Shown: piece by piece, positions 32,798 to 40,545 of the stretch
How positions within the stretch are numbered: position 1 is the stretch's first letter
Layout of the letters: the number at the start of each line of letters is the position of its first letter
DNA from: CAYNLK01 sp964398055
GTDB lineage: Bacteria; Chloroflexota; Anaerolineae; 4572-78; J111
NCBI GenBank assembly: GCA_964398055.1
Contig: CAYNLK010000052.1
Span: forward strand, 1 to 42,594
Reading direction: 5' to 3'
DNA: 42,594 nt
Notes under the pieces: generated by a model
The model's input: the letters and a program-made list of their open reading frames with translations, nothing else
The model's database searches: none
What the model was told of the DNA's origin: nothing
Position numbers and translations under genes: made by a program

Positions 32798-35700
32798 CTA
32801 TTCATTCAGCTTGGGCAGCCGGGGCAGCGCCCGGCTTGGTTTGGGGCCAAAGTCGGGCAGCCGGGGAGGGTTCTGCTCCATCAGCTTCAAAATTTCGGCC
32901 AAAGCCCGCTCCAACTGGGTATCCTGGCCAGCCGCATAAGCCTGCGGCGTAATCTCGACCTCGATGTCGGGATCAGTGCCGTAATTTTCCACGGCCCAGC
33001 CGACATCCTCAAACCAGTAGGAAAACTCCGGTTGCGTGGTAAAGGTGCCATCCACCAGGGTATGCCGCGGCCAGATGCCGATCACGCCGCCCCAGGTACG
33101 CTTTCCGATCAGCAGACCCAGGCCCAAAATCTTGAAGGCGTGGCTGAAGATATCGCCGTCGGAGCCGGCAAACTCATTGGTCAGCGCCACCATCGGCCCC
33201 AGCACCGAGTGCATCGGGTAGGGCACCACCTGGCCATAACGGGGTTGGTCGTAACCGATTCGGCGACGGGCCAACTTTTCCAACACCAGTTGCGACACGT
33301 TACCGCCGCCGTTAAAGCGAACATCCACAATCAAACCCTCCCGCTCAGACTCAGCCAGGTAGTAGCGATGAAATTCGGCGTAACCGAAGGGACCCATATC
33401 TGGAATATGGACATAGCCAATCCGGTCGGCGCTGGCCTGATGCACCCGGCGACGGTTGTGCTCCACCCACTCCCGGTAGCGGGCCGGACGCTCGTCGCGG
33501 AGGGTCTTAACCAGGACGGCGCGGAGGTTGTTTGAAGGTTGGTTGGTTGGTTGGTTAGTTGGCTGGCTGGTTGGTTGAGGAGAGGCCGGCGCTTCTACTT
33601 GGTTGGTGGCGCCGGGGCGCAGGGTCAGTTGGACCTCGGTGTCGGCCCGATTGACCAACAATTGTCGGGGCGAAAGCGTCTGGCTCAACCGCTGGCCGTC
33701 AATGGCCAGCAAAATATCGCCCACCGCCGCGTTTACCCCCAACCGATTCAAGGGGGAGTTGAACTTCTCTGACCAGGAATCGCCCTGCACAATATGGCTC
33801 AGGCGATACCCGCCGCTGGCGGCATCGTACTCAAAATCAGCCCCCAAAAAACCCTGGTGGTACTGGGGTGAGGGCCGGTAATCGCCGCCGAATTCGTAGG
33901 CGTGCGAGGTGCCCAACTCGCCCTGCATCTCCCACATCAAATCAGAAAACTCGGCCCGGCTGGTGATACGGTCGATCAAGGGATAGTAACGCTCGTAGAC
34001 CTGCTGCCAATCAATCCGCGACATATCCTCCGTCCAGAAGTGATCCCGTTGCAAGCGCCAGGCTTCCCGGAACATTTGGCGCCACTCGTCGGGCGGATTG
34101 ATCGCTACCCTGGCCCGGCGCAAATCAAGCCAGCCGCTCTTTCTATTGAACCCTTTGGCCGTGTTATCGGGTTTTTCGCTGGCTTTAAGCACGCGCAGGT
34201 TTTTGCCGGAGCGATAGATTAGATAATTGCAATCGGCCGATACCTCAAAGCTGGTAATCCCACCGACAATCGCCTCTTTTTTGCGCTCCACCAGATCATA
34301 TTGCTCCAGCGTGCCCTTGCCGGTATCATCATTATTGCGCCAACTGCTGTCCAGGCGGCCCTCAATGGGAAATGAGGTGAACAGGACCTTGTTCTTGTTC
34401 ATACCTCGGATTTGCTGGTAGCGGCCTTCCGGCACCGGAAAGGCGATCACCCTCTTTTGGATGTCTGCCAGGTCAATCTTGAGTGGCTGCGCTTTGTCCT
34501 CGGCTGTTTTATCCTCTTTTTTGTCCGGCTCGTCCTTCTCGGTTGAAGCAGAGGCGTGATTATTCTCGTCCGAGTTATTCTTATCTTTTGGGCCTGGTTC
34601 GCCGGGCAGCGGAATAAAGGGATCGGGCAGCTCTTGCTGCAAGGTCACCAGGTAGGGACGACCGCCCAGGGGAAAATTGAGGTCAAAGTAATGGCTGTCG
34701 CTAACCGGGTCAAAATCTCGAAAGGAGATGAAATAGAGATATTTCCCGGTTGGGTCAAAATTGGGGCCAAAATCATAAGTGGTGTTAGGTGAAGTTACAA
34801 AATGGGTTTCACCACTGTCAAGCTTTATCAGTTTAATCGCGGCCGTGTGCAGTGAGGTCCTGAAGCTGTAGGCAACCCACTGCCCGTCGGGTGACCAGGC
34901 CGCGCCGGCGATACGGCCATAGTCGCTTTTGTCCAGGATTTTGGCTGTTTTTTCCTTTAAATCAACGTGAATCAGCTCATAGCGATGGTTGGCCAGCACC
35001 AGGGCATCCTGCTTGGGTGAAACCTTGAGAAAAATAGCCCGACCAATCTCCAACCCGTCCAGTCGCTCCACCCCCGGCCCGGGTGAGTTCTGGGCCAGGT
35101 CAGGGTGAATTTCGATGGTTTCCTCGCCGGCGGCGTCGCTGACCATCACCAGGCGCTGGCCGTCGTTGAGCCACTCGACCAGGCGGTAACGCACGCCCTG
35201 CGGTTCGCCATATTGCAGCGCCGCGCCTTCCCAGTTCGACATAGTAATGGCTTTACCTCGGCTGGTGAAGGCAACGCTGTGCCCCTTGGGGTGCAAGGTG
35301 AAATGGTCCAGATAGTTTGCAACTTTGATAAAGCGGCGATTCCGCTGCACCCGCGGGCTGTGCAGCTCGATCTTCAATTTCCGGTAGGCTTTGCGCCTGG
35401 AGCCAGTTTGTTTGGACGGATCAAAAATATAAAGGTCCGCCCCGGCGCGATAAACGATCCGTTGCCCGTCGGTAGCCGGGTTGCGGGCATAGTAATCTTC
35501 GTGGTGGGTATGCCGCCGGATATCATCGCCGCTCAGGCTACAGGAGTAGAGATTGCCAATACCTTCGTGGTCGGACAGGAAGTAAATCCGGTCGCCCAGC
35601 CAGAGGGGATTGACCACATTGCTGTTGAGTTTCAACAATGGCTCAAAAACACCGCTGCCGTCCCGGTCGATCCAGACATCACCGGCGGTGCCGCCCCGGT

Positions 35701-36187
35701 AACGCTTCCAGTTAGCCAGGTCGTTGGCCCGCCGGCCAATGACCATGCCGCCCTGGGGACCGAATGAGGCAGAGCGGGCCGGTCCGCACGGTAGCTGCAC
35801 CGGCTGCAGGCCCGGTTCAGTGGGGCGAATAGTATAGAGGGGGGTCAGGTGTCGAAACGGTTGGCCGGTATTGCTGGCAAAGACGATCTGCTGGCTATCC
35901 GGCGTCCAACCAAGCACGGTGGTATCGCTGCCCAAAAAAGTCAGTCGAGTGGCCGGGCCGCCCTCAGCCGGCATCACGTAGACCTCGGTCTCCCCTTCCT
36001 CCCGGCCCACAAAGGCCAGCCAATGGCCATCAGGCGAAAAGGCGGGATGGGATACCGGCCCTAAATTGGCCGTTAGCCGGCGGGCTACGCCGCCGCGGCT
36101 CGACACTTCCCACAAGTCGTCTTCACCCACAAAGACAACCCGATTTTGGTGAATAGTTGGATAGCGATAATAACCGTCAGTTGCCAT
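32798..36187 (-). CDS. Tricorn-like serine protease
   Basis: A 1129-residue peptidase of the tricorn (S41) family, cytoplasmic since no signal peptide is seen. N-terminal WD40/PD40-type repeats form one propeller (SHPAFSPDGHWLAFVGREEG) and a second follows to about 560. A Lys/Glu/Asp-rich spacer lies near 545-580. The C-terminal half has the helical C1 domain, a PDZ domain near 800-870 and the C2 domain. The catalytic residues are visible: S761-H762 in GTSHA and nucleophile S1009 in GSDGD. Tricorn trims oligopeptides made by the proteasome or other proteases. The PDZ-C2 boundary carries a repeat-encoded QPTNQPTNQP insert. The archaeal enzyme is about 1070 residues; the excess comes mostly from these low-complexity segments. 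Confidence 0.92.
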   Translation of the reverse strand: MATDGYYRYPTIHQNRVVFVGEDDLWEVSSRGGVARRLTANLGPVSHPAFSPDGHWLAFVGREEGETEVYVMPAEGGPATRLTFLGSDTTVLGWTPDSQQIVFASNTGQPFRHLTPLYTIRPTEPGLQPVQLPCGPARSASFGPQGGMVIGRRANDLANWKRYRGGTAGDVWIDRDGSGVFEPLLKLNSNVVNPLWLGDRIYFLSDHEGIGNLYSCSLSGDDIRRHTHHEDYYARNPATDGQRIVYRAGADLYIFDPSKQTGSRRKAYRKLKIELHSPRVQRNRRFIKVANYLDHFTLHPKGHSVAFTSRGKAITMSNWEGAALQYGEPQGVRYRLVEWLNDGQRLVMVSDAAGEETIEIHPDLAQNSPGPGVERLDGLEIGRAIFLKVSPKQDALVLANHRYELIHVDLKEKTAKILDKSDYGRIAGAAWSPDGQWVAYSFRTSLHTAAIKLIKLDSGETHFVTSPNTTYDFGPNFDPTGKYLYFISFRDFDPVSDSHYFDLNFPLGGRPYLVTLQQELPDPFIPLPGEPGPKDKNNSDENNHASASTEKDEPDKKEDKTAEDKAQPLKIDLADIQKRVIAFPVPEGRYQQIRGMNKNKVLFTSFPIEGRLDSSWRNNDDTGKGTLEQYDLVERKKEAIVGGITSFEVSADCNYLIYRSGKNLRVLKASEKPDNTAKGFNRKSGWLDLRRARVAINPPDEWRQMFREAWRLQRDHFWTEDMSRIDWQQVYERYYPLIDRITSRAEFSDLMWEMQGELGTSHAYEFGGDYRPSPQYHQGFLGADFEYDAASGGYRLSHIVQGDSWSEKFNSPLNRLGVNAAVGDILLAIDGQRLSQTLSPRQLLVNRADTEVQLTLRPGATNQVEAPASPQPTSQPTNQPTNQPSNNLRAVLVKTLRDERPARYREWVEHNRRRVHQASADRIGYVHIPDMGPFGYAEFHRYYLAESEREGLIVDVRFNGGGNVSQLVLEKLARRRIGYDQPRYGQVVPYPMHSVLGPMVALTNEFAGSDGDIFSHAFKILGLGLLIGKRTWGGVIGIWPRHTLVDGTFTTQPEFSYWFEDVGWAVENYGTDPDIEVEITPQAYAAGQDTQLERALAEILKLMEQNPPRLPDFGPKPSRALPRLPKLNE
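33533..33580. repeat. GGTTGGTT iterated repeat inside the tricorn-like gene
   Basis: Iterations of GGTTGGTTGGTT and GTTGGCTGG encode the in-frame QPTSQPTNQPTNQPS insert between PDZ and C2 domains. It is the inverse of the CCAACCAA repeat at 3342-3380. Confidence 0.75.
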
Positions 36188-36194
36188 AAGTTAA

Positions 36195-36285
36195 GATCCA
36201 AAAGGTTGCAGGTTACAGGTTGCATAGAATGTGACTTGCGACCTTGCTACTTGCGACTTGTCACCTGCTACTTGGCACCGGTCAC
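36195..36285. repeat. Iterated GTTGCAGGTTACAGG/ACTTGCGACTTG repeat at a gene end
   Basis: Variants of GTTGCAGGTTACAGG and GCTACTTGCGACTTGTCACC fill the gap between the tricorn-like gene and the upstream XdhC gene. The TAG stop and last residues of that XdhC (VTGAK) are read from this repeat. Confidence 0.7.
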
Positions 36286-37035
36286 CGGCATCTGGTGGCG
36301 CACAGCCACAATCTCGGCCATAATGCTCAGGGCGATTTCAGCCGGCGTCCGGCCACCGATATTCAAGCCGATGGGGGCGTGCAGCCGGTCAAGATGCTCC
36401 CGGGCCAGGCCCTCACCCAATAGCCGCTCGACCCGCCGGGCGTGAGTTTTGGGGCTACCCAGGGCGCCCACGTAGAAAGCCGGGCTGGGCAAGGCTACCA
36501 ACAGGGCGGGATCGTCCAGCTTGGGGTCGTGGGTGACCACCACGACGCTGGTATCGCTGGTCAGGCCAATCTGCGCCAGGGCCTCGTCCGGCCACTGGGA
36601 AACGATTTCATCGACGTGGGGGAATCGCTCCGGCGAGGCAAAGGCGGTCCGGGGATCGACCAAATAGGTCCGAAAGCCGAGCGGTTTGGCAAAGTGAATC
36701 AAATCAATGGCGATGTGGACACCGCCGACAATGATCAAGCGCGGCGCCGGCCGGTGTACCTCAAAGAAAACCTCGATCTCGCCATCATTTCCATCCTCTC
36801 CGGCAGAAGGACCGGCATACCGCCGTGTTTCAGAACTCCGCTGTTGCATCAGGTCACGGGCGTCGGTCAAAACCGGAGCGGCCCATGGGGTTTCCAGTAG
36901 CGCGCCGGCTGGCTCACCCTCGGCCGGGATAACCGCCTTGCAGCCCAGCAGTTGGTCGGGGCCGCGCACCACCACCGCCAGAGTAACTGGCTTATCCTGT
37001 TGAACATATTCCTTGAACTGGTTGAATAAAGACAT
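36268..37035 (-). CDS. XdhC C-terminal Rossmann-domain protein
   Basis: A 255-residue protein matching the C-terminal (Rossmann) part of XdhC/CoxI proteins, the chaperones that bind and sulfurate molybdenum cofactor for xanthine dehydrogenase-type enzymes. Seen motifs: RLIIVGGVHIAIDLIHFAKP as dinucleotide-binding start, YLVDPRTAF, VVVVTHDPKLDDPAL, AFYVGALGSPKTHARR and APIGLNIGGRTPAEIALSI. The small N-terminal PF02625-type domain is encoded by the separate upstream gene. The GTG at 37044 is in frame, but AAGGTGG is well placed for the ATG at 37035. No xanthine dehydrogenase or cofactor gene is in the window, so its client is elsewhere. The C-terminal end and stop come from repeat DNA. Confidence 0.85.
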   Translation of the reverse strand: MSLFNQFKEYVQQDKPVTLAVVVRGPDQLLGCKAVIPAEGEPAGALLETPWAAPVLTDARDLMQQRSSETRRYAGPSAGEDGNDGEIEVFFEVHRPAPRLIIVGGVHIAIDLIHFAKPLGFRTYLVDPRTAFASPERFPHVDEIVSQWPDEALAQIGLTSDTSVVVVTHDPKLDDPALLVALPSPAFYVGALGSPKTHARRVERLLGEGLAREHLDRLHAPIGLNIGGRTPAEIALSIMAEIVAVRHQMPVTGAK

Positions 37036-37092
37036 CGCTGCCACCTTACCACTTGATACCTGTTACCTGCCACCTGCTACCTGCTCTCTACC
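37036..37092. repeat. Iterated CACCTGCTACCTG repeat between split XdhC genes
   Basis: Variants of TACCTGTTACCTGCCACCTGCTACCTGC fill the gap between the two XdhC genes and touch both gene ends. This is the same repeat family as at 36195-36285 and 3955-4080. Confidence 0.75.
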
Positions 37093-37402
37093 AATCCAGC
37101 CGCTCCACAAAAATCTCGATGTTGCCGCCGCAAGCCAGACCAACCTCCCAGGCCGTATCGTCGGCCACGCCAAAGTGGAGCAGTTTGGGCCGCCCGCTTT
37201 TTAACACTTGCCGGGCCTCTTCGACCACAGCACCCTCCACGCAGCCCCCGCTGACCGAACCGACCATCTCGCCCTTTTGATTGACCGCCATTTTGGCTCC
37301 TGGCGCCCGCGGTGAGGAGCCCCAGGTCTGGATCACCGTGGCAATGGCGATCTGGTCGCCGCGAGATTGCCACATTTCAACCGTTGGGAGAATATCTTTC
37401 AT
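37088..37402 (-). CDS. XdhC N-terminal-domain protein
   Basis: A 104-residue protein equal to the N-terminal XdhC/CoxI domain. It has the typical TWGSSPRAPGAKM motif near 26-38, MVGSVSGGCVEGAVV near 46-60 with the conserved Cys54, and a GLACGGNIEIFVE end carrying a second conserved Cys. These cysteines are thought to contact sulfur or the cofactor during sulfuration. In many bacteria this domain is fused to the Rossmann domain that is encoded here by the next gene, 52 bases downstream; split versions also exist in CO-dehydrogenase-type clusters. Together they would service a molybdenum hydroxylase located elsewhere. Confidence 0.85.
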   Translation of the reverse strand: MKDILPTVEMWQSRGDQIAIATVIQTWGSSPRAPGAKMAVNQKGEMVGSVSGGCVEGAVVEEARQVLKSGRPKLLHFGVADDTAWEVGLACGGNIEIFVERLDW

Positions 37403-37519
37403 CGTTCAGGTCACCATTTATGATTGAGAATAACAATAGCCAACGCCGGCTTTGCTGTCGATACCGGAATATTTGAAATTATAGTTATTCTTGAAATTAT
37501 GCCAAGCGGGGAGGGGGAG

Positions 37520-37649
37520 TGGTTAGTTTTGAGTTATCAGTTATCAGTGGCCAGTTGTCAGTTGTCCGTGGTCAAGGAGTTACTGTTTACTGCCCATCAC
37601 TCATTGTTCATTACTCATTACTCATTACTCATTACTCATTACTCATTGC
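37520..37649. repeat. Heptamer tandem array (TCATTAC) and AGTTATCAGTTATCAGTGG repeats
   Basis: From 37601 to 37649 there are seven consecutive heptamers: five exact TCATTAC units and two variants (TCATTGT first, TCATTGC last). Upstream lie iterations of GTTATCAGTTATCAGTGGCCAG. On the minus strand the array reads ATGAGTAATGAGTA and supplies the last residues (MSNE) and the TAA stop of the acyl-CoA ligase. Confidence 0.85.
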
Positions 37650-39311
37650 TGCCAGAACTTCCTCCCGCAACTGGCGGCGCAGGACTTTACCGGCCAACGA
37701 CTTGGGTAAATCGGTACGGAAAACAACGAGGCGGGGTTGCTTGTAGGGGGCCAACCGTTCCCGGCAGAAGGTCCGAATTTCGGCCGGGGTGGCGGTTTCA
37801 CCAGGCTTGAGGATCAGGTAAGCGGCAATTTTCTCACCGCGCATCCCATCGGGCAGGCCGATGACGGCCGCTTCCAGCACTTTGGGGTGCTGGTACAGCA
37901 CTTCCTCGACCTCGCGTGGGTAGACATTGTAACCCGCGCTCAGGATCATATCCTTTTTGCGGTCAACAATGTAAAAGTAGCCTTCTTCATCCATCCGGGC
38001 GATATCGCCCGTGCGCAGCCAGCCGTCGATCATGGCGGCGGCAGTTTCCTCTGGGGCGTGCCAGTAACCCTGCATCACCTGCGGCCCCTTGACCATCAAC
38101 TCGCCCACCTCACCCACGCCCAACTCCCTGGTCGGCTCTGCCAGATCGACAATTTTGGCCTCTGTGCCAATGATCGGCACACCGATACTGCCGAATTTGC
38201 GCTGCCCTTTGAGCGGGTTGACGTGCGTGACCGAGGAGGCTTCGGTCATCCCGTAGGCTTCGGCAATACGGGCGCCGGTGCGAGCTTCAAACTTCTCCAT
38301 CACGTCGACCGGCAACGGCGCCGCGCCGCTGAACACGGCTTTGATCGACGACAAATCGATCTGGTCGATGGCGCGGTAGTTATTGAGGGCCACAAACAGG
38401 GCTGGCACACCGGTGAAAAAGGTGGGCCGTTCGGCCACAATCGCGTCGACAATGGCCTTGATCTCCGGCTGCGGGATGAGCACCAGCGTCGAGGCCAGGT
38501 GGATGGCCATATTCATCAGGCCGTTCATGCCATACACGTGAAAGAAGGGCATAATTGCCAGGGCGATATCTTCAGCCTGTTGATGCTCGTATAAGAGGAA
38601 GGAACGGATCTGGGTCAGGCTGGCAATCAGGTTGCGATGGCTCAGCATGGCCCCTTTGGGCAGTCCCGTCGTGCCGCCGGTATATTGCAAACAGGCCAAA
38701 TCTTCAGGTTGGATCGTTACTACCGGGGGCGACTCATGGTGATGATCAATCAATTTCTTGAAAGAATGGACCGTCTCGTCATACTTGACCTTAACCCACT
38801 TGCCCTGGCGACGGAGTTCCAGAGGAGCCAATAACTTTTTGGCCAGGGGCATATAATCCTGGATGCCGGCCAGGATAACCTGTTTGAGCGGTAATTCTTG
38901 CCTGATCGCGTCAATCCGGGGCCAGAACAGGTCCATACTGATGACCATCTCTACCCCGGCGTCGCCCCACTGGTAGGCCAATTCTCGCTCCACGTAGAGC
39001 GGGTTGGTCATCACCGTGACCGCCCCCAGGGAGAGCGTGGCATAATAGGCGATCAGGGTTTGGGGGCAGTTGGGCAGCATAATCGCCACCCGATCCCCCC
39101 GGCCAATGCCCAACGCGTGCAGGCCGGCTGCCAGCCGGTCGACCTGCTCCTTCAAGGTGTGATAATTCAGGCGCGCCCCCATAAACACGCAGGCCGTCTG
39201 CTGCGGATATTGTTCGGCGGCCTGCTTGAGCAAATCGGGGATGGTGATGGCCGGGACATCCAGTTGCTCCGGCACTTCAGTATCATAAAATTTCAGCCAG
39301 GGTTTCGCCAT
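37632..39311 (-). CDS. Long-chain fatty-acid-CoA ligase
   Basis: A 559-residue AMP-binding enzyme of the FadD type, which activates fatty acids with ATP and CoA through an acyl-adenylate. Motifs: P-loop-like YTGGTTGLPKGAMLSHRN, AYGMTEASS (ATP/acyl site), RTGDIARMDEEGY, DRKKDMILSAGYNVYPREVE and the catalytic lysine in LPKSLAGKVLRR near the C-terminus. Family proteins begin KPWLKFYD-like, so ATG 39311 is preferred to the GTG at 39350. No good ribosome-binding site precedes it, and TTATAGT lies about 15 bases upstream, so a very short leader is possible. The final residues MSNE and the stop codon are read from a heptamer repeat array. Confidence 0.93.
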   Translation of the reverse strand: MAKPWLKFYDTEVPEQLDVPAITIPDLLKQAAEQYPQQTACVFMGARLNYHTLKEQVDRLAAGLHALGIGRGDRVAIMLPNCPQTLIAYYATLSLGAVTVMTNPLYVERELAYQWGDAGVEMVISMDLFWPRIDAIRQELPLKQVILAGIQDYMPLAKKLLAPLELRRQGKWVKVKYDETVHSFKKLIDHHHESPPVVTIQPEDLACLQYTGGTTGLPKGAMLSHRNLIASLTQIRSFLLYEHQQAEDIALAIMPFFHVYGMNGLMNMAIHLASTLVLIPQPEIKAIVDAIVAERPTFFTGVPALFVALNNYRAIDQIDLSSIKAVFSGAAPLPVDVMEKFEARTGARIAEAYGMTEASSVTHVNPLKGQRKFGSIGVPIIGTEAKIVDLAEPTRELGVGEVGELMVKGPQVMQGYWHAPEETAAAMIDGWLRTGDIARMDEEGYFYIVDRKKDMILSAGYNVYPREVEEVLYQHPKVLEAAVIGLPDGMRGEKIAAYLILKPGETATPAEIRTFCRERLAPYKQPRLVVFRTDLPKSLAGKVLRRQLREEVLAAMSNE

Positions 39312-39425
39312 CGGACGACTCAAACGGTCACTATAACCAAATTCTAACACATGAATGATACAACAATTCCCCGGTAAATTGCAACCCCCCTTATGTCCCT
39401 AACCTGCCCAAAATTCGTAGGTCCT

Positions 39426-39459
39426 ATAACCCATTGCTCCGCTTGCGCAAGTGGGTTAT
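39426..39459. repeat. ATAACCCA palindrome
   Basis: ATAACCCA (39426-39433) and TGGGTTAT (39452-39459) with an inner TGC...GCA pair form an imperfect hairpin between divergent genes. No transcript would naturally end here, so a dispersed palindrome is more likely than a terminator. Confidence 0.45.
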
Positions 39460-39523
39460 TATTAGAAAAAGTGCTGGTTACTTGCCAGGCTAAAGCAGGG
39501 GGGAAAAGGATAATGCACCAGTT

Positions 39524-40213
39524 TTGGGCGCTGCTTTGCTGGTTGCTTTGATTTTATGGCTAAGTCCACCACAAGATGCGGGCAAAACTCACGCCGCCTC
39601 ACCCTCGCTTCAGTCTGACCTTTATCCAAGCTGTACCCAAGCCCCGCTGACTCCGGCTCTGACCGGCCTGGATGAACCCGGCTCTGATTATCACATCTAC
39701 CTGCCGCTGATTTTCAAAGCGCCGGACCCGCCCCCGCTGCCGCCCTGCACCGTTTACTGCGGCCTGGCCACCACCTACGAGGTGGCCCATACCACCGCCT
39801 CCGGCAAGTGGGCGCCGCGGGTCGACTGGCTGCCGGCTGGGGGGAATTTTCGAATTGCGCTGCGGGTTCGCTTTGCGGTGGAGCAGTTGGGCGAGCACCG
39901 CATCTCGATCTATGCCGACGGCCACCGGTCCAGCTATGCCGGTCCCCTGTTCTATGTAGGGACCGATTACAACGACCAAGTCGATTACATCAATGGCACG
40001 GTTCAGGTGTATGTTGACGGGCAGCCGGGTGGTTGGTGGCCGGAGAGCGACTGCTCCTTGAACTGGTATCTCAAAGGTGAAAACGCCACCTCGCCCGATG
40101 TCTTTTTCTTTGGCAATCCGGCTCTGGCCCGCCACGCCCCTGGCAGTTGGAGCCAGGTCTCGCTCGATTGGGTGGTTACCTTCGTCGGGCTACCCCGCAC
40201 GCTCCCCCTATAA
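39524..40213 (+). CDS. Small secreted protein with YLPLIFK motif
   Basis: A 229-residue exported protein of unknown role. A hydrophobic signal segment (LLVALILWL) is followed by a Pro/Ser/Thr stretch and then DYHIYLPLIFK near residue 55-65, a motif that recurs in many secreted proteins of Anaerolineae-type bacteria and may be a processing or anchoring signal. The mature part has cysteines (PPCTVYCGL, SDCSLNW) and beta-rich segments. This frame has only a TTG start at 39524. A better-placed ATG at 39513, behind GGAAAAGGA, reads MHQFWALLCWLL and then stops, which suggests a one-base frameshift inside the signal peptide, real or from sequencing. The end lies just upstream of a MITE-like element. 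Confidence 0.65.
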   Translation: MGAALLVALILWLSPPQDAGKTHAASPSLQSDLYPSCTQAPLTPALTGLDEPGSDYHIYLPLIFKAPDPPPLPPCTVYCGLATTYEVAHTTASGKWAPRVDWLPAGGNFRIALRVRFAVEQLGEHRISIYADGHRSSYAGPLFYVGTDYNDQVDYINGTVQVYVDGQPGGWWPESDCSLNWYLKGENATSPDVFFFGNPALARHAPGSWSQVSLDWVVTFVGLPRTLPL

Positions 40214-40232
40214 CTACCGCCAACCGCCCCTT

Positions 40233-40360
40233 CAATGAAATGGGGGTGACCAATTTCAGTTGTAGGGGCGTTCGGCGAACGCCCAAATTGGGCCAACCAA
40301 CCAGGGCGAATGCTATTCGCCCCTACATTAAAACTCATTTTGGTCACACCCCAATGAAAT
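40233..40360. mobile_element. MITE-like element with 9-bp direct repeats
   Basis: CAATGAAAT at 40233-40241 and again at 40352-40360 flanks a 110-bp unit. The unit begins GGGGGTGACCA and ends TGGTCACACCC, imperfect terminal inverted repeats. Further in, TGTAGGGGCG (40261-40270) pairs with CGCCCCTACA (40318-40327), enclosing two hairpins, GGGCGTTCG-G-CGAACGCCC and GGGCGAAT-GCT-ATTCGCCC. No reading frame exists inside. The right end recurs at 78-97. The structure fits a non-autonomous, hairpin-forming transposable element with target duplication. Confidence 0.65.
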
Positions 40361-40371
40361 AGACCTGATCA

Positions 40372-40479
40372 AGAAGTTGTCTAAAAAAGGATAAAGGGTA
40401 ATATTTACCCCAGAAAATCACAGATTTTCTCAAAAATTTAATCTCATCTGTGTCAATCTGTGACCTCTTGACGACTTCT
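40372..40479. repeat. Inverted-repeat element with ACACAGAT/CTGTGT core
   Basis: AGAAGTTGTC (40372-40381) and GACGACTTCT (40470-40479) are inverted arms with one mismatch. Inside are GGGTAA-TAT-TTACCC and AGAAAATC-ACA-GATTTTCT hairpins and ATCTGTGTCAATCTGTG. It resembles the repeat at 30540-30650 and may be another non-autonomous element. Confidence 0.5.
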
Positions 40480-40545
40480 CAGACAGCCTCTAAGGAGGGT
40501 CAAAGTACACTTTGGCACTCCACCTTATTCGCCGAGGAGCACAAT

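Larger units (their letters stand above)
40214..40545. other. 332-bp intergenic region made of repeats
   Basis: No coding gene. It consists of a MITE-like element (40233-40360) followed by a second palindrome-rich repeat (40372-40479), then about 65 bases of leader for the dipeptidase gene with GAGGAG before its ATG. Confidence 0.6.

Noticed and set aside
37601..37649. Heptamer array as CRISPR or origin iterons
   Set aside because: Units are too short and contiguous for CRISPR, and no dnaA, rep gene or DnaA-box cluster is nearby.
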